Positions 1 through 6,403 are shown, counted from the stretch's first letter. The stretch: DNA of 7,006 nt from Syntrophomonadaceae bacterium (GCA_028686565.1 JAQUBU010000117.1:1-7006); one strand, 5' to 3'. Translations and numbers: made by a program. The notes: a model not told the origin generated them from the sequence alone.

Positions 1-638
1 TAGAGGTCCTTACGGTATTTCTCCATGGTGGCATTCACCTTGGCCGGCTTATCTTTGGCATTCACCAGGTTGAGTGTTTTTACATTCCGGCGGTCATAGG
101 CAAAATTCTGGGGAACCCCCTGCCGGGAGGACTTTAGGTTTTGTATGGCATACTCCAGCACATCTGTTGAAAGCAGGGTCTTGTAGCGGTAGGCGAATTC
201 ATTGGATTTTTTTATATAGTAAGCTGGTTCCTGGAACTCGCGTTGCAGGTTTCGATTTGTATTGTAAAAGTCCAGACCAATGATAATATAATCAAAATCA
301 CGGCCGTTCTTAAGCTTGGCATATTCCACATAATCATAATATTCATCTAAGAGCATATTGCTTACTGCATAATTAAAAGCGCGATGGCCCGCAAAATCAT
401 ACTGGCTGATATATGTAACGCGGCTGCTGCCCAGAATCAAAGTATCATAATCAAATTTACCAAAAGTGACCCTGTTGGTTTTCTGCTGCCGCTCGTCAAA
501 TGATGCCTGGATTGTATTATAGCGATTGGCATGATTAAAATTCCACAGCGGATCAATATAGTAATTGAACCCAGCTATGGCCAGCAGGGGCAAAATTACA
601 ATGCATAAAACAGTTATCAGCCATTTCTTGTAGCTCAT
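1..638 (-). CDS. Membrane-anchored SGNH-type protein, partner of the MBOAT acyltransferase (3' end outside window)
   Basis: Reading down from ATG at 638, the frame stays open to the left edge and gives the first 212 residues; the C-terminus is missing. Residues about 5-25 form one hydrophobic segment after MSYKK, so the rest probably lies outside the cell membrane. A short strand ending in LILGSSR (residues 67-73) matches the nucleophile block of SGNH-type esterases/acyltransferases (compare GSS in DltD); IIIGLDFYN (118-126) is a plausible second core strand. The C-terminal Asp/His of the triad would lie beyond the window. The ribosome site AAAGGAG is 9 bases upstream. The gene begins 63 bases after the MBOAT stop with a repeat in between, so co-transcription is likely. 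By analogy with AlgI/AlgJ/AlgX and DltB/DltD, it may accept acyl groups from the MBOAT partner and transfer them to a surface polymer. The SGNH assignment rests on one short motif plus context. Confidence 0.75.
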   Translation of the reverse strand, partial: MSYKKWLITVLCIVILPLLAIAGFNYYIDPLWNFNHANRYNTIQASFDERQQKTNRVTFGKFDYDTLILGSSRVTYISQYDFAGHRAFNYAVSNMLLDEYYDYVEYAKLKNGRDFDYIIIGLDFYNTNRNLQREFQEPAYYIKKSNEFAYRYKTLLSTDVLEYAIQNLKSSRQGVPQNFAYDRRNVKTLNLVNAKDKPAKVNATMEKYRKDL

Positions 639-656
639 CAGTTCCAGCTCCTTTAA

Positions 657-698
657 GTGTGACAAGGGGACGGTCCTTGTCACTTGCCCTTGTCACAC
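657..698. repeat. REP-like palindromic element R1, with a truncated inverted second copy
   Basis: The outer arms GTGTGACAAGGG (657-668) and CCCTTGTCACAC (687-698) are a perfect 12-bp inverted repeat. Inside lies a complete 25-base element (659-683) with its own 9-bp arms GTGACAAGG/CCTTGTCAC around the core GGGGACGGT. The remaining 12 bases match an inverted partial copy, so this looks like a decayed version of the doublet at 3722-3818. It fills the MBOAT/SGNH gap: it ends 3 bases before the MBOAT stop codon and 2 bases before the SGNH ribosome site. There is no U-run after it on the minus strand, so it is not a classical terminator. Confidence 0.85.
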
Positions 699-701
699 CG
701 T

Positions 702-2153
702 CTAGAAATTGAAGTAGAGAAACTCGCTTACCCGGGTCAGATTGAGGATGGCCGTAATCGCCATCGCACCTACCAGGACAGCGCTTAGCAGATTGGGCTG
801 CCACCGGTCTTCTATCTGCATGGAGTTTCGGGCCGTTAATGCAATAAGCAAGCTGATAGTCAGAAATATCATTGCTTGCGGTAAATCTGCCAGTGTCACT
901 TTTTGGAACACTATTCCCCAGGAAGCCAATCCTCCCAGATGAGCTGCCAGCCATTCAGGCAGGACGAAACCGTTTAGACCAAGCATCCCTTGTATTACTT
1001 TTGTTGCATCTGCCCAGTTGCGAGCCCGGAAAAATACCCACGTCAGATTGATAAAGTTGAAACATAGAATCCATGCTAATACTCGATTCATCTTAATGTT
1101 GGTTTTCTGCCAGATGCGGTGTATAACCAGGGCCATACCATGCAAAAACCCCCAGAACACAAAGGTCCAGGCTGCTCCATGCCATAGTCCGCCGATAAGA
1201 AAAGTAATTATGAGATTGCTGTAGAGTCGGATTTCCCCGAAGCGGTTACCACCCAGAGGTATATATATATAGTTGCGCAAAAAACGTGACAGGGTCATAT
1301 GCCAGCGTCGCCAGAATTCCTGAATATTTAACGATTTGTAAGGGGAATTGAAATTTATCGGCAAACGGATATTAAACATCAGTGCGAGTCCCAGTGCCAT
1401 ATCCGTATAACCGCTGAAATCAAAGTAAATCTGGAAGGTATAGGATAATGATACTATCCAGGCCTCCAGTAAAGTCAAGGCTGAAGCAGTATCAAAACCC
1501 CAACTCGCCCATACTGCCAGAGCATCGGCAATTACCACTTTTTTAAACAAGCCGATAACCAGAAGCAAGAGCCCCCGGGCAACATTCTCGTAATTCCAGC
1601 TCTTATTCTCAAGTGATCGAAACTGCGGCATCATTTCCTTATGATGAACTATCGGACCGGCGATAAGGTGGGGAAAGAAAGTTACAAAAAGGGCGTAATT
1701 AAGCCAATCATACTCCTGGGCTTCAGCATGATAGGCATCTACCAGATAGGCAATCTGCTGGAAGGTAAAAAAGCTTATGGCCAGGGGCAGCGTTAAATTC
1801 AAAAGTTCTATATGACTGGAAAAGATGAGATTAAGATTGTTTATAAAGAAATCTGCATATTTGAAGTAAGCCAGCAACGCAATATCCGCTGCGATACCAA
1901 GGCCTAAGAGAAGCCGGGCTTTGGGCGAGGCAAGTTTATTGCGGCTTAATGTTGAACCCAGTAGATAATTAAAAAGCATGGAAGCCAGAATTAGCGGCAG
2001 ATATATGATATTCCACCAGCTGTAGAAAAGCAGCGAGCAGATAACCAGCCAGGCTTTTGCTGCTGTGCCCTGGCCGCGATGATTAAGGAAAAAATAGAAC
2101 AGCAGGCTTAAAGGCAAAAAAAGGAATATGAATTCGTAGGAATTGAATAACAA
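702..2153 (-). CDS. MBOAT-family membrane O-acyltransferase (AlgI/DltB type)
   Basis: This is a complete 483-residue polytopic membrane protein. It begins MLFNSYEFIFLFLP, the usual opening of AlgI-like MBOAT proteins. Hydrophobic segments recur along its length (for example 7-23, 34-64, 81-98, 119-138, 192-210, 313-345, 357-375 and 424-440). Family landmarks are FPHLIAGPIVHH (160-171), YFDFSGYTDMALG (243-255), FWRRWHMTLSRF (280-291, His285) and GGLWHGAAWTFVFWG (321-335), whose His325 is the presumed catalytic histidine. MBOAT proteins take an acyl group from a cytoplasmic donor and pass it across the membrane, here probably to the SGNH-type protein encoded next. The start is the TTG at 2153, not an upstream ATG at 2201: AAAGGA sits 7 bases before the TTG, family homology starts exactly there, and the 16 extra residues would be encoded largely by repeat R2. 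Acyl donor and target polymer (alginate-like, teichoic acid or other) are unknown. Confidence 0.93.
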   Translation of the reverse strand: MLFNSYEFIFLFLPLSLLFYFFLNHRGQGTAAKAWLVICSLLFYSWWNIIYLPLILASMLFNYLLGSTLSRNKLASPKARLLLGLGIAADIALLAYFKYADFFINNLNLIFSSHIELLNLTLPLAISFFTFQQIAYLVDAYHAEAQEYDWLNYALFVTFFPHLIAGPIVHHKEMMPQFRSLENKSWNYENVARGLLLLVIGLFKKVVIADALAVWASWGFDTASALTLLEAWIVSLSYTFQIYFDFSGYTDMALGLALMFNIRLPINFNSPYKSLNIQEFWRRWHMTLSRFLRNYIYIPLGGNRFGEIRLYSNLIITFLIGGLWHGAAWTFVFWGFLHGMALVIHRIWQKTNIKMNRVLAWILCFNFINLTWVFFRARNWADATKVIQGMLGLNGFVLPEWLAAHLGGLASWGIVFQKVTLADLPQAMIFLTISLLIALTARNSMQIEDRWQPNLLSAVLVGAMAITAILNLTRVSEFLYFNF

Positions 2154-2160
2154 GTTAATA

Positions 2161-2168
2161 TCCTTTCT
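2161..2168 (-). promoter_or_regulatory. Ribosome binding site that fixes the MBOAT start at TTG 2153
   Basis: On the minus strand AGAAAGGA is followed by 7 bases (TATTAAC) and then TTG. The alternative ATG at 2201 lies inside repeat R2 and has no comparable site in front of it. It would also fall only 4 bases after the lysS stop. Confidence 0.8.
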
Positions 2169-2171
2169 CTG

Positions 2172-2204
2172 GGGGTGACAAGGGGACGGTCCTTTTGTCA
2201 CCCC
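2172..2204. repeat. REP-like palindromic element R2 in the lysS/MBOAT gap
   Basis: Arms GGGGTGACAA (2172-2181) and TTGTCACCCC (2195-2204) are a perfect 10-bp inverted repeat around a loop containing the shared core GGGGACGGT. The element starts 1 base after the lysS stop codon and ends 3 to 5 bases before the MBOAT ribosome site, filling nearly all of the gap. It has the same orientation and nearly the same sequence as the complete part of R1. Confidence 0.88.
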
Positions 2205-2205
2205 G

Positions 2206-3696
2206 TTACTCCCGGGAACGCAGGGTTGGAAATAAAATTACATCTCTGATCGAAGCAGAGCCGGTCATAAGCATGACGATTCGGTCAATGCCGATTCCCA
2301 GACCGCCAGCCGGCGGCATGCCGTATTCCAAGGCGTTTATGTAATCTTCATCCATCATATGAGCTTCCGCATCGCCACCCGCTCTTTTTTCAACTTGCTT
2401 CATAAAACGTTCTTTCTGGTCAATAGGGTCATTAAGCTCGGAAAAAGCATTGGCAATTTCCCGTTGCATAATAAAAACCTCAAAACGATCAGTGAATTCA
2501 GGGTGTGCAGCATTGCGTTTGGCCAGTGGGGATATTTCCACCGGATGCCCATAGATAAAAGTGGGCTGGATGAGCTTGTCCTCTACAAACTGCTCAAAAA
2601 CTTCATTGATAATTTCTCCCCGGGAAGCTGTTTTATGTACTTCCATATTAAGACCGACTGCAGCCTGACGAGCTGCTTCATCGTCATTTATTACTGTAAA
2701 ATCAAGTCCGGTATGTTCCTTAATGGCATCCAGCATAGCCAGTCTTCTCCAGGGAGGTTTAAAATCTATCTGCTGGCCTTCGAAGTCAACCACCATGCTG
2801 CCGTTGACTTTGAATATAACGGAAGAAATCAAATCTTCGGTAAGTTCCATCATTACCTGATAATCGGCATAAGCCTGGTACAGTTCCAGCATGGTGAATT
2901 CCGGGTTGTGGCGGGTCGAAATTCCTTCATTACGGAAGCTGCGGTTAATTTCGTAAACCCTTTCCAATCCCCCGACCAGCAGGCGCTTAAGGTAAAGCTC
3001 CGGAGCCACCCGCAGGTAAAGTTCCATATTCAGGGCATTATGATGGGTAACAAAGGGCCGGGCGGTAGCACCGCCGGGGATCGGCTGCATCATCGGGGTT
3101 TCGACTTCCAGAAAACTCTGTCCATCCAAGTAATTTCTAATTTCCTTAATAATCCGGCTGCGCTTGATGAATACCTCTTTTACATGAGGATTAACGATCA
3201 AATCGACATAACGCTGCCGGTAGCGCAGTTCCACATCTTTCAGCCCGTGCCATTTTTCGGGCAGCGGATTTAAGGACTTTGAAAGGTAAACCAGATTGCG
3301 GACATGTACACTGATTTCACCCTTCTGGGTACGGAAAACTTCACCGTCAATGCCCAGTATATCGCCCATATCAAGCTTTTTGAAAAGCTCGTATTTTTCT
3401 TCCCCTATATCATCTTTGCGAAAATAAAGCTGAATGTCGCCGGAAAGGTCGAAAAGGTTAGCAAAACCGGCTTTACCGTGCCGTCTTTTGGCCATTATGC
3501 GCCCGGCAATTTGTACGCATTTACCTTCCCATGCTTCAAACTCATCCTTGATTTGCTGGGCCATGGCATTGCGCTCAAATCTGCCCCCAAAGGGGTCAAC
3601 TCCCATGTCTTTAAGTTCCGCCAGTTTTTCCCGCCGAACCTTCTTAAGTTCATTAATATCGCCTATTTCATTAATATTTGCTTCCTGTTCTGACAT
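2206..3696 (-). CDS. lysS: Lysine--tRNA ligase, class II (LysRS)
   Basis: The complete 496-residue enzyme, usual length for the bacterial class II form, charges tRNA-Lys with lysine using ATP in the cytoplasm. The N-terminal OB-fold anticodon-binding domain spans about 55-150 (VQIAGRIMAKRRHGKAGFAN at 61-80). The catalytic domain carries motif 1 around ETPMMQPIPGGATARPF (199-215), motif 2 FRNEGISTRHNPEFTMLELY (254-273) with the Arg/Glu that bind ATP and the amino acid, and motif 3 GGLGIGIDRIVML (464-476) with Arg472. The ATG at 3696 has AAGGAAG about 7 bases upstream and gives a normal N-terminus. It follows greA, a common arrangement in Clostridia, but the 131-base gap is occupied by a large inverted repeat (3722-3818), so transcription or mRNA stability between the two may be modulated. 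No T-box or lysine riboswitch is visible upstream. Confidence 0.98.
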   Translation of the reverse strand: MSEQEANINEIGDINELKKVRREKLAELKDMGVDPFGGRFERNAMAQQIKDEFEAWEGKCVQIAGRIMAKRRHGKAGFANLFDLSGDIQLYFRKDDIGEEKYELFKKLDMGDILGIDGEVFRTQKGEISVHVRNLVYLSKSLNPLPEKWHGLKDVELRYRQRYVDLIVNPHVKEVFIKRSRIIKEIRNYLDGQSFLEVETPMMQPIPGGATARPFVTHHNALNMELYLRVAPELYLKRLLVGGLERVYEINRSFRNEGISTRHNPEFTMLELYQAYADYQVMMELTEDLISSVIFKVNGSMVVDFEGQQIDFKPPWRRLAMLDAIKEHTGLDFTVINDDEAARQAAVGLNMEVHKTASRGEIINEVFEQFVEDKLIQPTFIYGHPVEISPLAKRNAAHPEFTDRFEVFIMQREIANAFSELNDPIDQKERFMKQVEKRAGGDAEAHMMDEDYINALEYGMPPAGGLGIGIDRIVMLMTGSASIRDVILFPTLRSRE

Positions 3697-3721
3697 TAAA
3701 ACACTTCCTTGCTTTTGTCCG

Positions 3722-3750
3722 GTGTGTCAAGGGGACGGTTCTCCTGACAC
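3722..3750. repeat. REP-like element R3a, arm of a 29-bp perfect inverted repeat (lysS-proximal copy)
   Basis: The 27-base palindromic unit (3724-3750) has ends GTGTCA/TGACAC around the core AAGGGGACGGT. With two flanking bases it is the exact reverse complement of 3790-3818. It lies 11 bases upstream of the lysS ribosome site (3704-3710). Compared with R1 and R2 it has GTGTCA rather than GTGACA at the left end and TGACAC rather than TGTCAC at the right end, so pairing is kept. Confidence 0.9.
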
Positions 3751-3789
3751 TGGAGATATCGACACAAGCATATCAAGAGTAGTCTCAAT

Positions 3790-3818
3790 GTGTCAGGAGA
3801 ACCGTCCCCTTGACACAC
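3790..3818. repeat. REP-like element R3b, arm of a 29-bp perfect inverted repeat (greA-proximal copy)
   Basis: This is the reverse complement of R3a over all 29 bases, separated from it by a 39-base spacer (3751-3789) that shows no coding or repeat structure. It starts 9 bases after the greA stop. A transcript from greA to lysS could fold either as one 29-bp stem or as two small hairpins. No U-run follows on either strand. Confidence 0.9.
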
Positions 3819-3827
3819 TTGTCTCGA

Positions 3828-4307
3828 CTACTTATCCACCTTTAATATCTTGTATTTTATCTTTCCAGCCGGAGCTTCAACTTCCACAACTGACCTTACT
3901 TTTTTGCCCATTACTGCACGGCCTACCGGCGATTCGTCGGATATCTTGCCATCCTTGAGTTTGGATTCCACCGAGGAGACTATGGTCACTATTACCTCCC
4001 GGCCTGACTTAACTTCCTTTAAGGTTATTTTGGAACCCAGAGATACTACATCGGTGCGAATATCGGTATCTTCCATCAAACGGGCATTCTTCAAGGTTTT
4101 TTCCAGGCTCATGATCCGGCCTTCAATAAATGCCTGCTCATTTTTCGCATCTTCATACTCAGAGTTTTCAGATATATCGCCAAAAGCAATCGCTTGTTTT
4201 ATCCGCTCCGCAACTTCTTCTCGTTTGACAGATTTAAGATGCTCCAGTTCGTTTTCTAATTTTTCCAGCCCTTCTTTAGTCAGGACAACTTCTTTTTCTT
4301 CCGCCAT
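3828..4307 (-). CDS. greA: Transcription elongation factor GreA
   Basis: The complete 159-residue protein has typical GreA length. It binds the RNA polymerase secondary channel and stimulates cleavage of backtracked RNA so stalled complexes can resume. The N-terminal half (about 8-77) is the antiparallel coiled coil, rich in Glu/Lys/Leu. Its tip carries GDISENSEYEDAKNEQ (43-58), including the two acidic residues (Asp44, Glu47) that hold the catalytic metal. The C-terminal FKBP-like domain includes SPVGRAVMGK (126-135). Start ATG 4307 is preceded by AGGGGA about 8 bases upstream. The 227-base gap before it contains terminator-like hairpins, so greA probably has its own promoter. An AT-rich stretch at 4321-4340 could include a -10 box, but I see no convincing -35 box. 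lysS follows downstream. Confidence 0.97.
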   Translation of the reverse strand: MAEEKEVVLTKEGLEKLENELEHLKSVKREEVAERIKQAIAFGDISENSEYEDAKNEQAFIEGRIMSLEKTLKNARLMEDTDIRTDVVSLGSKITLKEVKSGREVIVTIVSSVESKLKDGKISDESPVGRAVMGKKVRSVVEVEAPAGKIKYKILKVDK

Positions 4308-4396
4308 ATAATCATTCCCCTATCTATAATAACTTATAACGAGACAAAAAAAGTCTCTCTTCTTTAAGCGGTCGGGTTCCTATTAAGCAAAACAAG

Positions 4397-4418
4397 CGGC
4401 GGGTTCTGATCCCCCGCC
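4397..4418 (-). terminator. GC-rich hairpin followed by a T-rich stretch, possible terminator or greA leader hairpin
   Basis: On the minus strand GGCGGG and CCCGCC form a 6-bp GC-only stem with a 9-base loop, followed by GCTTGTTTTGCTT. The tail is T-rich but interrupted, so this is a modest intrinsic terminator. It lies 90 bases upstream of greA. It could end read-through from the upstream operon or, if the greA promoter is further upstream, act within the greA leader. Confidence 0.4.
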
Positions 4419-4436
4419 TCGTTGCAGCGGTGTGTT

Positions 4437-4455
4437 GAAACTGCGAAGCAGTTTC
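4437..4455. repeat. Perfect 8-bp palindromic hairpin with 3-base loop
   Basis: GAAACTGC and GCAGTTTC flank the triplet GAA on the plus strand. The plus-strand tip reads GCGAAGC, a sequence known to form an unusually stable DNA mini-hairpin. It is 15 bases from the terminator-like hairpin at 4471-4488. No coding role is visible; it may belong to a repeat family, which one window cannot show. Confidence 0.6.
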
Positions 4456-4465
4456 TTCCGATACC

Positions 4466-4488
4466 TAAAAAGCGAGGCTAAGCTCGCT
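4466..4488 (-). terminator. Putative intrinsic terminator of the regulator/dehydrogenase-like operon
   Basis: On the minus strand AGCGAG, loop CTTAGC and CTCGCT form a 6-bp stem that runs straight into a TTTTT tract (the first T is the last stem base). It lies 47 bases after the stop codon of the 302-residue unknown gene, a usual place for a terminator. The stem is short, so its strength is uncertain. Confidence 0.5.
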
Positions 4489-4534
4489 CCTAATGAATTT
4501 ATCGCTACTTTTCCTTTATGGTATTATAAAGACC

Positions 4535-5443
4535 TCATATGGCCTTGTCAAGGAAGAGGTCCCATAAACCAAGCTCATAGCCAATTTTTTGCAACACCAA
4601 GAACCTCTGGCCTTCTCCCTCTCTGGCATTATTCTGTTCGGCATCACTGCCCCAAATTCCTGCTTTGGACAGCAAAGATATTTCCAGGATCGGAGCCAAA
4701 TTATGCAGCAAATAATCGATACCATTCTTCTGCAGGCGATTCTCCAATTCCAATGCCAAATTACAAACCTCATTGCTTAGTTTTATATAAAAGGCCTGGG
4801 GATAAGTAATTGCCAATTGCTGCTGATCAGGATCAAACATCAAAATTAAATCACCCCGCTGCCAGTGCTGGGGTTTTATATAGCTGGTACTTACAGCATG
4901 GCCTTTTTCATAAAGCAGACGGTATGCCATTACCTCCTGGCGGCAGGGATTATGACTCTGCAATGATACCGGAATCCCCAGATTACTAATCTCACAGATA
5001 AAATCGGCAAAGTATTCGGTATCCCCTACTACCACCAACTTATTTATATTGCGGCGTGACAGGGTTTCCCTTATCATTACTGAAGCCAGGGCTTTAATAA
5101 AATTATCGCCAAAAACCAGGGGCAGCTGATTGAATAATTCGCTGAACTGCTTTTTATGCCGTCTATCCACTGCCATAGCAGGCAAGTTGTATTCTTCTAA
5201 AATAGCCTTCGATTTATTTACGATGTTCTCCCGGTTTTGCGGCTCCAGCATTTTCAGGTTTCCCGGTCCCAGCGGCAGCGTAATATTGCAACCCCGTGAT
5301 CCCAGGTCCTGCAGATCGATTAGTCTTTCCACCCGCGGGCCAAAAAAAACCGGGGCTAATCTGTCCAATATGAATTTTTGGCAGAATATTCCCCGTCGGT
5401 CCGTGTTTTTTAGATTGTAAAAGGCAAAATCCAAGTCAAACAT
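4535..5443 (-). CDS. Uncharacterised protein with a Rossmann-like segment, last gene of the regulator/dehydrogenase-like operon
   Basis: I do not recognise this 302-residue protein. It looks soluble, with no signal peptide or clear membrane segment. Residues 134-161, including NKLVVVGDTEYF and then LGIPVSLQ, read as a strand-helix-strand unit of a Rossmann-like nucleotide-binding fold, though the usual GxGxxG loop is not clear. A Gly/Pro-rich turn TLPLGPGN (55-62) and a C-terminal helical part (about 223-300) are other visible features. The start is the ATG at 5443: AAGGAG lies 5 bases upstream, whereas the in-frame TTG at 5446 would leave only 2 bases. The ATG shares one base with the TGA of the preceding gene, which suggests coupled translation and a joint function. 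It has almost exactly the same length as its neighbour, but I see no clear sequence similarity between them. Confidence 0.85.
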   Translation of the reverse strand: MFDLDFAFYNLKNTDRRGIFCQKFILDRLAPVFFGPRVERLIDLQDLGSRGCNITLPLGPGNLKMLEPQNRENIVNKSKAILEEYNLPAMAVDRRHKKQFSELFNQLPLVFGDNFIKALASVMIRETLSRRNINKLVVVGDTEYFADFICEISNLGIPVSLQSHNPCRQEVMAYRLLYEKGHAVSTSYIKPQHWQRGDLILMFDPDQQQLAITYPQAFYIKLSNEVCNLALELENRLQKNGIDYLLHNLAPILEISLLSKAGIWGSDAEQNNAREGEGQRFLVLQKIGYELGLWDLFLDKAI

Positions 5444-6351
5444 CAATACTCCTTAAGATCAACCACTCCCGGTCTCATGTCCATCTCTTTCAGCATGGAA
5501 TAATAGTCTTCAGGCTTGATTTGCTCTATTGGCCGCCCAATCAAGGTCACGATGAGAGCCTCAATCACATTGGTCCCGAAGGAACGCCCGCCCATATCCG
5601 GTGTGGTTGTTATTACTTTGCTGATGCCTCTTTGTTTTAACAATTTCATATCATCGCTTGTGGTGGTATTGGTTATTATTATCTGCCCATTAAGTTTTTC
5701 AGGCAGATAACGGCGAATGTATAAGAAGTCGCCGGCTAAAACATCAGCTTCATAATAATATTTCGAATGCTTGGGAATTATTACATCTTGTTGGCTGCCG
5801 GTAGGATAAAGTTTATCAAAGGGCATCCGCACAATAAATGGAGCTACCATACTGCCCAGAATCTTTAATGTTTTGAGTGAATGCATGGGTATCGGAACAC
5901 CCAGCGTATAAACAAAGTCTCCAAGGGTCAGTTCTGCTCCTATTTCGGCAAAGGCTTCGGCCATCCCGAAGCGGTCCACCGCACAGACCATCAATACTTT
6001 CTTTCCTTTAAGATCAAGTATCCCCTCATGCTGCACATCCATAATACATTTGCGCTCCAGGGTATTCTTCAAACCGCTGCCGTCGACCATGGGAGTTTTT
6101 CTGGCTTCTCTGCTCAAGCGCTGGGCATCTTTAATCATATAACGCTTGCCCGCTATATATATGTATAAATCAATGCCGCCCATGCCAAAAGCATCCACCC
6201 GGCCATCCAGCTTGCGAATCAGATTTATAGCTTTGTCCCAGTCGCCATCAGTTCCAATGCGTTCGATGCGAAATTTTTCGCCCATAAAATCAGTCTCAAA
6301 TGCATGGTCCCTTTTGGATGAGCCCAAACTGACACTAACTATATGCTTCAA
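5443..6351 (-). CDS. Protein of the family annotated 'quinate 5-dehydrogenase', true activity uncertain
   Basis: This 302-residue soluble protein resembles clostridial proteins labelled quinate/shikimate 5-dehydrogenase. Visible features are DAFGMGGIDLYIYIAGKRY (53-71), a strand-helix-strand unit GKKVLMVCAVDRFGMAEAF (116-134) suggesting a Rossmann-like fold, NTTTSDD (228-234) and TTTPDMGGRSFGTNVIEAL (248-266). The canonical AroE substrate motif (N-V-T-x-P-x-K, catalytic Lys) is not evident, and the Rossmann-like segment lacks a standard GxGxxG, so dehydrogenase activity on quinate should not be assumed. The start is TTG at 6351: AGGAGG is 8 bases upstream and no in-frame ATG lies nearby. Its stop overlaps the ATG of the next gene by one base. 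It follows the HTH regulator by 52 bases with no terminator, so it is probably in the regulator's operon and possibly under its control. Confidence 0.82.
   Translation of the reverse strand: MKHIVSVSLGSSKRDHAFETDFMGEKFRIERIGTDGDWDKAINLIRKLDGRVDAFGMGGIDLYIYIAGKRYMIKDAQRLSREARKTPMVDGSGLKNTLERKCIMDVQHEGILDLKGKKVLMVCAVDRFGMAEAFAEIGAELTLGDFVYTLGVPIPMHSLKTLKILGSMVAPFIVRMPFDKLYPTGSQQDVIIPKHSKYYYEADVLAGDFLYIRRYLPEKLNGQIIITNTTTSDDMKLLKQRGISKVITTTPDMGGRSFGTNVIEALIVTLIGRPIEQIKPEDYYSMLKEMDMRPGVVDLKEY
5449..5454 (-). promoter_or_regulatory. Ribosome binding site fixing the start of the unknown gene at ATG 5443
   Basis: AAGGAG lies inside the last codons of the upstream gene, 5 bases before the ATG that overlaps its TGA (TGATG). 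This layout supports translational coupling. Confidence 0.75.
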
Positions 6352-6359
6352 AACTCAAA

Positions 6360-6365
6360 CCTCCT
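6360..6365 (-). promoter_or_regulatory. Consensus ribosome binding site supporting the TTG start at 6351
   Basis: AGGAGG with 8 bases to TTG. The perfect consensus site compensates for the weaker start codon and rules out internal alternatives. Confidence 0.8.
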
Positions 6366-6403
6366 AAAAGAAGTCTTTCGAAATATTTAAATTCATTCCC
6401 GAA

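Noticed and set aside
553..954. 133-codon minus-strand frame starting MAGSSSGR
   Set aside because: It is out of frame with both the MBOAT gene (intact to its stop at 702) and the SGNH gene (start 638), and runs across repeat R1.
2359..3273. 304-codon open frame on the plus strand
   Set aside because: It lies entirely antisense to lysS, whose motifs are all intact. The translation shows no family motif and no plausible ribosome site context.
3722..3818. 29-bp inverted repeat read as an intrinsic terminator of greA or as insertion-sequence ends
   Set aside because: No U-run follows on either strand, and the 39-base spacer is too short for a transposase; related copies elsewhere show it is a small repeat element.
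657..3818. The repeated elements read as a CRISPR array
   Set aside because: Copies are palindromic, vary in sequence and orientation, are separated by whole genes and have no regular spacers.
3697..3827. T-box leader or lysine riboswitch upstream of lysS
   Set aside because: The 131-base gap is mostly the inverted repeat, and no T-box consensus or riboswitch core is visible.
3304..3958. Two plus-strand open frames (129 and 174 codons) across the lysS 5' end and the greA gap
   Set aside because: They are antisense to real genes, and one crosses the inverted repeat; composition is that of shadow frames.
4341..4357. GAGAC/GTCTC with a run of seven A between (T on the minus strand), considered as a terminator
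   Set aside because: The A/T run is the loop, not a tail after the stem, and the stem is only 5 bp.
4516..4773. 85-codon minus-strand frame and overlapping plus-strand frames near 4432-4809
   Set aside because: They overlap the end of the 302-residue unknown gene in other frames and have no supporting signals.
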